From an uncultured bacterium (GTDB taxonomy: Bacteria; Acidobacteriota; UBA890), in contig CALAKE010000072.1 of NCBI GenBank assembly GCA_937922775.1, forward strand, positions 1-6,578: a DNA stretch of 6,578 nt, read 5' to 3'. Each line of letters opens with the position of its first letter. Position 1 is the first letter of the stretch. The position numbers and the translations under genes were made by a program. Below are positions 1 to 6,524 of the stretch, piece by piece. The notes under the pieces are model-generated. The model did not search any database. It saw nothing but the letters and a program-made list of their open reading frames with translations, and was not told where the DNA came from.

Positions 1-936
1 CAGCAACGCGGCGGTACCACGAACCTGCCACGCATCGAGGTCGTCCGAATAAGTGATCAGGTAGTTGTCGAGCAAGGTAGCCGCCTCTTCGGACTTCTGT
101 CGACGGATGAGAACGCGTGAGAGGTCGTAGAGTGCAAATGCGTACTCGGGTTGAATCTCCAGTGCGCGGCGAAAATGAGCTTCGGCCGTCTCGAGGTCTC
201 CTTCGCTGAATGCATGGATACCTTCGAGTGTCCAATACTCGGGTCCCTCGGGCCCTGGCGCCGCCACTGTGAACATCTGCTTCCCCAACACGACACGTGG
301 CTCTTCCTGGCGATCGTAAGAAGCCGGCTCGGCGTCGAAGTAGCGTGCCGCGGACCGCCCCATCCTGATTGTGCCGGCCTGAACGAAAACCTCGGTGAGA
401 TAGAGCGCATAGCGGCCAGAGCGTGCGACACCGATTCCCACATGCGTGAAGCTCGGGTCGAGACGATTAGCCAGGTGCCCGGGGCTGTTCAGAAGCCCCT
501 CGTGGGCGCGCGCAATGGTTCGGTTGCGGGCGATGTTCTCTCCCAAACGAGGGACGTCGGGGTAGGTGACGCGGATGCGCCTTTCGGTCGATAGCCCATA
601 GAGGTTGGAATGGTGGCTGACGACCCCGCGCTCGGCGAGCTCCTGACTGTGCCGGCGCGCGATCTCGGTGAGGGGCCCATCGAGCAGGAGGAGGGGGAGA
701 CCGTGCTGAGCACGTGTCTCGTTCAGGAGGGCCAGGGCTTCCGCCTCGAGGCGTCCAATCTCGTCTGTTGCACCCTGCTTCCCCTCCGAATGCCCTCGAA
801 ATGCCGGTGTGGCCGCACGTCGAAGGTCCGTCGTGACAGGCGGAGCGGGAGAGACCTCCGTAGGGCTCAGGGCCGCGCAGGCGAGCAGCAACAGCATGAG
901 CGCCAGCGTTCGGCCCGCCGAGAGCTTGTGGAGCAT
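1..936 (-). CDS. CAP/SCP-domain lipoprotein with C-terminal TPR repeats (3' end cut by window edge)
   Basis: The frame is open for 312 codons from ATG at 936 to the left edge, so the C-terminus is missing. Residues 1-20 form a lipoprotein signal: Lys and Arg, then a Leu/Ala-rich stretch ending in LLAC with Cys20 as the lipidation site. An Ala/Pro/Thr-rich linker leads to a CAP (SCP/PR-1, YkwD-like) domain at about 63-186. It shows RRHSQELAERG (94-104), His108/His109, GENIA (132-136) and SPGHLANRLDP (151-161), then a THVGIGV strand. These match the His/Glu/His cleft residues of bacterial CAP proteins, whose activity is mostly unknown. From about 233 there are TPR repeats (233-266, 267-300, a third beginning at 301), with typical G..F..GD...A...F..AL...P spacing. 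It is probably anchored on the outer face of a membrane, with the TPRs binding a partner. The start has no clear Shine-Dalgarno; an in-frame GTG at 993 is possible, but 936 puts the signal peptide at the N-terminus. Family call sure, role unknown. Confidence 0.9.
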   Translation of the reverse strand, partial: MLHKLSAGRTLALMLLLLACAALSPTEVSPAPPVTTDLRRAATPAFRGHSEGKQGATDEIGRLEAEALALLNETRAQHGLPLLLLDGPLTEIARRHSQELAERGVVSHHSNLYGLSTERRIRVTYPDVPRLGENIARNRTIARAHEGLLNSPGHLANRLDPSFTHVGIGVARSGRYALYLTEVFVQAGTIRMGRSAARYFDAEPASYDRQEEPRVVLGKQMFTVAAPGPEGPEYWTLEGIHAFSEGDLETAEAHFRRALEIQPEYAFALYDLSRVLIRRQKSEEAATLLDNYLITYSDDLDAWQVRGTAALL

Positions 937-960
937 TTGAGCAGTGTCCGGGGGAAGGGT

Positions 961-970
961 TTCGATCGAA
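961..970. repeat. 10-base perfect palindrome TTCGATCGAA
   Basis: TTCGATCGAA equals its own reverse complement. It lies 24 bases upstream of the CAP-TPR start codon, where an operator could sit. The symmetry does not extend beyond 10 bases and there is no second copy in the gap, so it may be chance. A regulatory role is inference only. Confidence 0.25.
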
Positions 971-1041
971 CGACTGTAGGTCCTTTTCAACACGATAGCC
1001 GATCGCAGAACCCTTGCGACAGCATCCTGTCGCCGATCCTT

Positions 1042-1065
1042 CCTCTCCCCTCTTCTCCCCTCTCC
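1042..1065. repeat. Perfect 24-base homopyrimidine mirror repeat (H-DNA candidate)
   Basis: Read on the plus strand, 1042-1065 is the same forwards and backwards, with two 12-base halves meeting between 1053 and 1054, and it contains only C and T. It is also a tandem repeat: TCTCCCCTCT occurs at 1044-1053 and again at 1054-1063. The pyrimidine run extends left to 1037. Homopurine/homopyrimidine mirror repeats are the known requirement for intramolecular triplex (H-DNA). The transcribed RNA would carry two AGAGGGGAGA units, which are purine-rich and Shine-Dalgarno-like. It lies in the 5' flank of the CAP-TPR gene. The symmetry is certain; the function is unknown. Confidence 0.75.
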
Positions 1066-1107
1066 GGCACGTCTTCCACACCAGCCCCTCCCGCTCCACA
1101 GCACCTG

Positions 1108-1596
1108 CTAGGAAAAGAGAATGGCGATCGTCCCACACGCGAGATTGAATTGCATCGACACCACCGAGAGTCGATGCAACCGTCGGAACTCGTCCTCGGC
1201 GCTGTCTGCTCCCGGATCTTCCGATGTTTCGGAGGGCGGCCGCTCTCTCTGGAGGCGGAGGCGTTGCATGCGGGGAGTGATGACGAACATCGATACGAGT
1301 GCGGACCCCGTCATCAAGGCGATGCACGCATATTCGATGGCGTACCAGGGGGACCACCGCCCGTACCACCGAACCAGAAGGACGCTGGTCAGAATGAGCG
1401 CCACGATGCAGAACATCACGACTCGATCGAAGCGCAGGAGGGATCGACCCACGATACGGCCGGCGATCACCCGGCTCGGTGCCTCTGAGAACGCCACCGG
1501 AGCAACAAGAATGCCGATGGCCACGATACCGCCCACCCAAAGCGCCAAGGCCAGAGTGTGAAAGAAGTGCAAGCCCAGAAACGTCAGATTGGGCAT
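1108..1596 (-). CDS. DUF4149-type four-helix membrane protein
   Basis: The protein has 162 residues and four predicted membrane helices at about 8-33, 57-75, 85-106 and 145-161. The N-terminal pattern LHFFHTLALALWVGGIVA followed by the helix-ending APVAF, and the late FRRLHRLSVVSMQFNL motif, are typical of the DUF4149 (TMEM205-like) family. Its biochemical function is not established. A hydrophilic Ser/Glu/Asp/Pro-rich stretch (about 116-136) separates helices 3 and 4. ATG at 1596 is chosen because family members begin almost directly with the first helix; the frame is open upstream to 1845, but that stretch lies inside the VWA gene in another frame. The start lies 7 bases after the VWA stop with no strong Shine-Dalgarno, which suggests translational coupling within one operon. 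An in-frame ATG at 1632, overlapping the VWA gene, would add 12 residues and is the main alternative. Confidence 0.85.
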   Translation of the reverse strand: MPNLTFLGLHFFHTLALALWVGGIVAIGILVAPVAFSEAPSRVIAGRIVGRSLLRFDRVVMFCIVALILTSVLLVRWYGRWSPWYAIEYACIALMTGSALVSMFVITPRMQRLRLQRERPPSETSEDPGADSAEDEFRRLHRLSVVSMQFNLACGTIAILFS

Positions 1597-1603
1597 GGCC
1601 GAA

Positions 1604-4459
1604 TCACTGGCGGCGATCAGGGCGCACCCCATAGTAGCCAGGGCGGGCCTGAATGCGGACATTCGGGTAGTTGAGCAGCGATACCTCGACTCGGCGCCAG
1701 CGACCGTCCCATTGCTGGTTGCTCGGATAGTAGGAGATCGCGTACTGGCTCGTGAGCTCGTCTGCGATCTGGGCGTACACATCCTCGAGCTCATCAAGAC
1801 GCAGCGGGAAGTAAGCCGCGCCACCGGTAGTCTCAGCCAGGGCACGCAGGTTCTCTACGCTATCTCGCACGGCTCCGCTGGCATCGCCCAACTCCGTAGC
1901 GTCGTGCATGAGCTGCAGGCCGATCGTATAGATCAAGACGTTCGACTGTCGCGCGTACTCGAGCACGTCGGCGTATCCGAAGTTGCTTTGGGTGTCCAGC
2001 CCGTCGGAAAGAACCACGAGCGCACGCTTTCCGCGCCGCGTGTTGACTTTCCGCAACGCCTCCACGACGGCGTCGTACAGTGCGGTGCTGCCGTCGGGGA
2101 GCGTAATCGAGATAGCCCTCTCGAGCGCGGGGATGTCAGTAGAGAAGTCCGAATAGAGGTACAGACGGTCGTTGAAGCCCAGGATCATGGCCCGATCCCG
2201 GCCCCGGAGCAGCGAGTTCACGAGTCGAGTCGCTCCGGCCTGCTCGCTGCGGATGCCCCCCCCGATCATGCTGCTGCTGGTGTCGAGCAAGAGGGCTACG
2301 GACACAGGCGTTTCGCCGTAGACGAACTCGGTAATCTCTTGGGGCCTGCCGTCCTCGAGGATCTGGAAATCCTCCGCCACGAGGCCGCGCATATAGGTGC
2401 CCGACAACTCCCTCACCGTCGGGTGCAGAGTTACCAGGTCGACGCTGGCGCCGAAACCAACGCCGAAGCCGAAGTTCAGGACCCGTGTATCGGTCGTGAT
2501 GCGCCCCGCAGAGTCGACCGCCACAGCACGCAGGACGAAGATATCCTGGTCCTCGTCCGGTAGCCATGTGGTTCTGAAGGGAGGTTCGGACCCCGTGAAT
2601 ATCAACCTGTCGTTGACATAGAGCTCTACCTCGCTGATCTCCTGCCCACCGACGCCTACCGAGGCCTCGAAGGTGAGATCCCCGACGGGGACCACGTTTT
2701 CCTCGGGGCTGGTAATGCGAACCCAGAGCTCCTCAGTATCGGGAACCGGCGCCGCGACATATTCCTCCGTGGTCCGAGTCTCTCCGGTCGTCTCATCCGA
2801 TGTCGGCTCATCTTCGGGCGTCGCTCGTTCCACGACCGTGAGCTCCGCCACTGGGGAGACCAACGGCTCATCAATCACGTCGAATGGATTGTCCGGCGCC
2901 TCGCCAACCTCCGGCTCCCGAATCACCATGTAGGAGTTCATGATATCGGGCGGATCTCTCAAGACTCGTTGTGTCAGTCCTTCAGGATCGGCGGCGCGCC
3001 AGTACCGTGCCTCGATTCTCGCCCGCCCGCGTCCCAACCTGGGGAAGATCAGAAAGTCCCGGACCCTGCGCTGCTCTCCCGCCGGTATGGTGAAGAAAAC
3101 CGCTCTCTGCCTGCGTGCCGCGGGGCGGTCGAGCCATTGTGCGCTGATGAGCATTCCCAGCCCGAGAGGTTCATCGGTCAAATTCGTCAGTGTGACCGAG
3201 AACTCCTCGACCCGACGCATGCCGATGGTCTCGATCTGCTCGCTGAAGTGCAGCTCACCGATCACCGCCTGCCGGTCGAGGGGGAAATAGTCGCGCACTC
3301 GCTCGGCACTGCCGAATCCGTGCCGGTTGTTGGCGCGATTGATATCGGGGAGACGGGCATCGGGATCGAGACGCACGTCGACGGGCTCCGTCGGCACATC
3401 GATCTCCCAACTGACCTCTTCTTCGTTGGCTACGAGGTCGAGCGGAATGACCTCCCCGCCGATCAGATGAATCTCGAGGCGTACCGGTATGTCGATGTCC
3501 GCCTTCCGGGTCAGGCGGCCGGTCAGACGGCTTCCACCGTCCTCGATCCGTACACGGTCCAATCCCAAATCGATCGTAGCCGTGGGTTGCAGCCATGACT
3601 GGAGCGTGGTCAACGGGTCGGGCTGGAGCCCGCTCGCGAACGCTGCGGCTACGACGTCAGCCGAGTTACCGTCGGGGGCCTGCTGTGAGAGCCGGGAGAT
3701 GGCCGAAGTCACCTCGGTCGTGCCGTAGAGCGCCTCCAGTAATCGGAAGGTCAGGTAGGCCTTGCTGCGTACCGCGTCGGCCATCTCCGCGCCGCCTTCA
3801 CCCATCATGGGGATTCCCTGTTGGCGCCGGGCCGAGCGCGCGTAGGCCGACTCCAGGGCGTACAGAACGGGTGTTGTCGAGCGCGCCTCGCGTGACAGTA
3901 GATCGGTGAGATAGAGGGCGGCACCCTCCGCCCACCAGACATTCGGATCGTCCAGCGATGCGAAGTAGAGACGTGCCATGGCGTAGCTCACCAACCACCG
4001 CCCGTAGCCGACGGCGGAGGAGACTCCCTGATCATTGGCGAGAATGGCGAATGGATCTTCGAAGCTGACGAGCGTCGTCGCGTCATCGCGTGAGATCGTG
4101 ACGCTTCCGCGCGTGGAATCAGCGGCCGAGTCATCTGGCTGCCATACGATACGACCGGTTGGCGCAGGTATTCCCAGCAGATCCGCGTAGCTGGATGCGG
4201 CGATGTCAGCATAGCCGCTGAGTCGCCTGCCCCACTGTGCCTGGTTGCCGGGGAAGACCAGCGTCACGGGCGCGGCTGAGAGTCGCAAGGTCTCCTGGCT
4301 CGCACCGTTTTCCTGGGTATGGGCGGACAGGTTCGAAGGATGGGCTCCCGCACCGGATCCGATGATTCCACCACCGAGGAGCAACAGCATCGCAAACAGG
4401 ACGGCACCGTGGCGCAGGTGGGCTGGCAAATTCGGCATTCGTCGTGAGTTCGTAGTCAT
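1604..4459 (-). CDS. Exported multidomain protein: degenerate metallopeptidase-like region, Ig-like domain and C-terminal VWA domain
   Basis: This 951-residue protein has an N-terminal signal peptide, with a hydrophobic core at about 19-34 and a possible cut after AGA (37-39). Residues about 55-290 resemble gluzincin (peptidase MA/M1) domains: WWAEGAALYL (175-184) matches the W.nEG.A.y helix carrying the third zinc ligand, but no HExxH precedes it, so it is probably not catalytic. Residues 293-378 resemble the beta domain after M1-like peptidases, ending LDP...NRANN. About 395-530 looks like further beta structure. An acidic Thr-rich linker (543-577) precedes an Ig-like domain (578-661). The lead-in GLVAEDFQILEDG (692-704) and the VWA domain (about 718-895) follow, with the complete metal-ion-dependent adhesion site: DTSSS (726-730), Thr792 and Asp819. 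The GYYG C-terminus matches the VWFA-related Acidobacterial family. It probably binds a protein partner outside the cytoplasm. ATG 4459 is preferred because codons upstream look noncoding and a -10 box lies just before it; ATG 4438 is possible. Confidence 0.9.
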   Translation of the reverse strand: MTTNSRRMPNLPAHLRHGAVLFAMLLLLGGGIIGSGAGAHPSNLSAHTQENGASQETLRLSAAPVTLVFPGNQAQWGRRLSGYADIAASSYADLLGIPAPTGRIVWQPDDSAADSTRGSVTISRDDATTLVSFEDPFAILANDQGVSSAVGYGRWLVSYAMARLYFASLDDPNVWWAEGAALYLTDLLSREARSTTPVLYALESAYARSARRQQGIPMMGEGGAEMADAVRSKAYLTFRLLEALYGTTEVTSAISRLSQQAPDGNSADVVAAAFASGLQPDPLTTLQSWLQPTATIDLGLDRVRIEDGGSRLTGRLTRKADIDIPVRLEIHLIGGEVIPLDLVANEEEVSWEIDVPTEPVDVRLDPDARLPDINRANNRHGFGSAERVRDYFPLDRQAVIGELHFSEQIETIGMRRVEEFSVTLTNLTDEPLGLGMLISAQWLDRPAARRQRAVFFTIPAGEQRRVRDFLIFPRLGRGRARIEARYWRAADPEGLTQRVLRDPPDIMNSYMVIREPEVGEAPDNPFDVIDEPLVSPVAELTVVERATPEDEPTSDETTGETRTTEEYVAAPVPDTEELWVRITSPEENVVPVGDLTFEASVGVGGQEISEVELYVNDRLIFTGSEPPFRTTWLPDEDQDIFVLRAVAVDSAGRITTDTRVLNFGFGVGFGASVDLVTLHPTVRELSGTYMRGLVAEDFQILEDGRPQEITEFVYGETPVSVALLLDTSSSMIGGGIRSEQAGATRLVNSLLRGRDRAMILGFNDRLYLYSDFSTDIPALERAISITLPDGSTALYDAVVEALRKVNTRRGKRALVVLSDGLDTQSNFGYADVLEYARQSNVLIYTIGLQLMHDATELGDASGAVRDSVENLRALAETTGGAAYFPLRLDELEDVYAQIADELTSQYAISYYPSNQQWDGRWRRVEVSLLNYPNVRIQARPGYYGVRPDRRQ

Positions 4460-4465
4460 GAGGGC

Positions 4466-4471
4466 AGTATA
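4466..4471 (-). promoter_or_regulatory. Candidate -10 box (TATACT) for a leaderless VWA transcript
   Basis: TATACT on the minus strand matches the bacterial -10 consensus TATAAT at five of six positions. Six bases separate it from the ATG at 4459, so transcription would begin at or next to the start codon. This fits the TANNNT-ATG arrangement of leaderless genes, and no Shine-Dalgarno is present there. The -35 position (around 4489-4494) has no good match to TTGACA. Promoter activity is inferred. Confidence 0.5.
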
Positions 4472-4481
4472 GCAGCGGGCC

Positions 4482-4491
4482 TCCGGCCGGA
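4482..4491. repeat. 10-base perfect palindrome TCCGGCCGGA upstream of the VWA gene
   Basis: TCCGGCCGGA is self-complementary and lies in the 71-base gap between the Fe-S gene and the VWA gene, 10 bases upstream of the TATACT hexamer, where it would overlap the promoter spacer and -35 region. It could be an operator, or a short stem at the end of the upstream transcript, but no T run follows, so it is not an intrinsic terminator. Short GC-only palindromes are frequent in GC-rich DNA. Confidence 0.25.
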
Positions 4492-4530
4492 TGTGGCGTC
4501 TGAAACGGCTGGGGGCGACGACTGTAAGCC

Positions 4531-6387
4531 CTACTGCAGGGCCCGTGCCACGAGCTCCGCAAGGTCGAGCGTCTCGCTCAGCGTCGCGTCGAGCATCATC
4601 TTGCATTCCGGGCAAGCGGTCACGAGGATGTCCGCACCCGAATCGGCAATCTCGCTCTTACGTTCCTGATCGACCCTTCTCTCCTCTTCGTGGGTGCGAA
4701 CGAACCCGGCACTGCCGCCTCCACAGCAGAATGACCGTTCCTGTCGCCGCGGTAGCTCGGTGATTGAGAAGCCAGACTTGGAAATGACCTCCCGGGGCGC
4801 CGACAAGACCTGTTCGTAGCGGCTCAAGTAGCACGGATCGTGATATGTCAGGCGCTTGCCGTTGCCACCGATCTGGCCAGGGTCGAGCTTCAGCTTGCCG
4901 TCAGTGATGAAACGAAGGAAAAGATCGGCGTGGTGTTCGACCTCGATTGTAAAATCCTCATTCAAGGTCGGGTACTCGCGCGCCAAGGTGTGCAGGCAGT
5001 GCGGGCAAGGCGCCAGTATCCTGTGGGCGCCGCTATCCAGCAGATTCTCCATGTTCTCCTGGGCGAGCATCTGGAATTGCATCTCTTCGCCCTGCCGTCG
5101 TGAGTGATGGCCACAACAGGCCTCCTCTTCGAGGACCCCGTAGCTCACTCCGGAGCGGTTCATCACTTCGATCATCGCCTCGAGGCTGGCGCGTGCGTCG
5201 GGGTTGTAGGCCCACACACATCCGAGCCACAGCAAGACTTCTGTTCTGCCCTTCTCGAAGATCGGAACGTCGAGCTCCTCCAGAAGCTTGCTGCGCACCT
5301 CAGCTCGTGCCGAAAAGGGATTGCCGTAGCGCTCGATCATCTGCAGATAGTCGACGGCAACCATGCCCTTGCCGATCGACAAGGCCTGCGCCTGCTTGGC
5401 GCCGATCAGAACCTGAAGGTGTTCGATGCCTACCGGGCAAATGTTTTCGCAGGCCCCACAGCTGGTGCACTGACCCAGAGCGGTCTCACTGATGACCGTC
5501 CCAACGACCGCATCTTCCTCGTGCCCTAGGGCATAGCGTCCCGCGAGGATGAAGGCGCGCGGATCGAGCTCCTGATCACAGGCATTGGCCGGGCAGTTAT
5601 CCGTACACCGGCGACACTCGACGCACGTGAGGAAGTCCATACGCATCTTCCATGGAGTGTCGGCGATCGTTTCCAGCCCCAAAGGAATCTCCTCTTCAGA
5701 CTCCATGAGGGATTCCTCGTCGAGGTCGAGAGGCACGTATTCCCCGAGCCCGAACGTACGGAAGAAGATATCGACTGGAGCCATGAGGATATGAAAGTGC
5801 TTGGAGCGCAGAATGAGAGGCGGGAATGCCAGAATGAGCAGTGCGTGCACCCACCAATTCACCTTTTCGTTGATGACGTGTCCTGCTACATCGCTCAGAT
5901 ATGTCAGCATCAACAAGAGGATCATCAGCGCGACCACCCCGGAGCTGTACGACTTCGGTCCCGGCGAGATCTTCACCATCACGAAGCGCCGAAAAGCGAG
6001 CGCTGTGATTGCCACGCTCACGGCGATGGCGGCAATCGCCAGCAACCACTTGAAGATTGGCAACGCCGAGCCCAGAAGGGTCGCCAAGAAGGGCACACTC
6101 AGGGGCTCGAGGAAGTGGTCCGTAGTCTCGAAGGCGAATGCGAGAAAGCCCAGGAAGACAATCGCGTGCAGGACGCCGACGACAGGCCGGCCGCCGATGA
6201 CTCGCGATTGAAATAGCACCTCTTTGACAACTCGCCACAGCCGCTGGACGAGGTGGTCCGTGCGGGTCCGATCTGATCGTCCGGCCAGAATGTGGCGTAT
6301 CTTCGGCGCCAGCTCCCTGAGGGCGAGCGCGAGCGACACGACGCACAGCGCCCCGAGAAGAATCTGCTCCCAGAGTGAGAAGGTCAT
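4531..6387 (-). CDS. Membrane-bound HdrD/GlpC-type Fe-S oxidoreductase with NarI/HdrE-like membrane domain, probable ETF:quinone oxidoreductase (FadF/EMO type)
   Basis: The protein has 618 residues. The N-terminal part has about five membrane helices (7-26, 68-88, 113-133, 149-168, 178-194), with His74, His91, His170 and His181 as candidate b-heme ligands, as in NarI/HdrE-like subunits. Two 4Fe-4S ferredoxin motifs follow: C255-C258-C261-C265-P and C307-C310-C313-C317-P. Then come two CCG domains with canonical spacing: C390-x33-CC424/425-x35-C461-x2-C464, and C519-x34-CC554/555-x36-C592-x2-C595, as in heterodisulfide reductase. All cysteines are present, so it looks functional. This order (membrane cytochrome, two ferredoxin clusters, two CCG domains) is that of FadF/EMO proteins, which pass electrons from electron-transfer flavoprotein to menaquinone during fatty acid or acyl-CoA oxidation. 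No etf or acyl-CoA dehydrogenase gene lies in the window, so the partner is inferred; another dehydrogenase is possible. ATG 6387 is supported by AGAGGAA upstream. Confidence 0.93.
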   Translation of the reverse strand: MTFSLWEQILLGALCVVSLALALRELAPKIRHILAGRSDRTRTDHLVQRLWRVVKEVLFQSRVIGGRPVVGVLHAIVFLGFLAFAFETTDHFLEPLSVPFLATLLGSALPIFKWLLAIAAIAVSVAITALAFRRFVMVKISPGPKSYSSGVVALMILLLMLTYLSDVAGHVINEKVNWWVHALLILAFPPLILRSKHFHILMAPVDIFFRTFGLGEYVPLDLDEESLMESEEEIPLGLETIADTPWKMRMDFLTCVECRRCTDNCPANACDQELDPRAFILAGRYALGHEEDAVVGTVISETALGQCTSCGACENICPVGIEHLQVLIGAKQAQALSIGKGMVAVDYLQMIERYGNPFSARAEVRSKLLEELDVPIFEKGRTEVLLWLGCVWAYNPDARASLEAMIEVMNRSGVSYGVLEEEACCGHHSRRQGEEMQFQMLAQENMENLLDSGAHRILAPCPHCLHTLAREYPTLNEDFTIEVEHHADLFLRFITDGKLKLDPGQIGGNGKRLTYHDPCYLSRYEQVLSAPREVISKSGFSITELPRRQERSFCCGGGSAGFVRTHEEERRVDQERKSEIADSGADILVTACPECKMMLDATLSETLDLAELVARALQ

Positions 6388-6391
6388 GGGC

Positions 6392-6398
6392 TTCCTCT
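6392..6398 (-). promoter_or_regulatory. Shine-Dalgarno sequence of the Fe-S oxidoreductase gene
   Basis: AGAGGAA on the minus strand lies 4 bases upstream of the ATG at 6387, inside a longer purine run, GGAGAGGAAG. This supports the start choice and contrasts with the other genes here, which lack a clear Shine-Dalgarno. Confidence 0.6.
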
Positions 6399-6524
6399 CC
6401 GCTCGTTCGTGGCTTTCGCGGGGATGCTAACACGCACCCGAGTAGGGCATGATCATCGCGCGACCAACCGGTAGGGGGAGCCCGTTGAGAGCTGTTTCCA
6501 GAGGACTGGCGGCCAGCGGATCTT

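Larger units (their letters stand above)
937..1107. other. Intergenic region between the DUF4149 and CAP-TPR genes
   Basis: This 171-base gap has no convincing coding frame; frames open through it on the minus strand do not continue either neighbouring protein. It holds a 29-base pyrimidine run on the plus strand (1037-1065) containing a perfect mirror repeat, and a 10-base palindrome at 961-970. No hairpin followed by a T run, as in an intrinsic terminator, was found after the DUF4149 stop. Candidate promoter hexamers on the minus strand (TTGAAA at 985-990, or TATCGT near 992-997) have no well-placed partner, so I do not call a promoter. Confidence 0.6.

Noticed and set aside
610..1488. A 292-codon open frame on the plus strand
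   Set aside because: It is antisense to two well-supported genes and the gap, and has low-complexity composition with no recognisable motif.
467..1540. A 357-codon open frame on the minus strand
   Set aside because: It crosses the CAP-TPR gene, the intergenic gap and the DUF4149 gene in another frame; its product is Arg/Pro/Gly/His-rich with no domain, as expected for an out-of-frame reading of GC-rich genes.
1597..1845. Extension of the DUF4149 gene to an ATG at 1845
   Set aside because: This part lies inside the VWA gene, is Ser/Arg/Thr-rich and has no similarity to the family, whose members start just before the first helix.
1589..2563. A 324-codon open frame on the plus strand
   Set aside because: It is antisense to the VWA domain, whose motifs are intact on the minus strand, and shows no domain of its own.
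4460..4615. Extension of the VWA gene to an ATG at 4615
   Set aside because: The extra 52 residues are Arg-rich, overlap the end of the Fe-S gene, and would place the signal peptide far from the N-terminus.
6506..6516. Small hairpin CTGGCCGCCAG after the right-edge gene, considered as a terminator
   Set aside because: The stem is only 4-5 pairs and no T run follows it.
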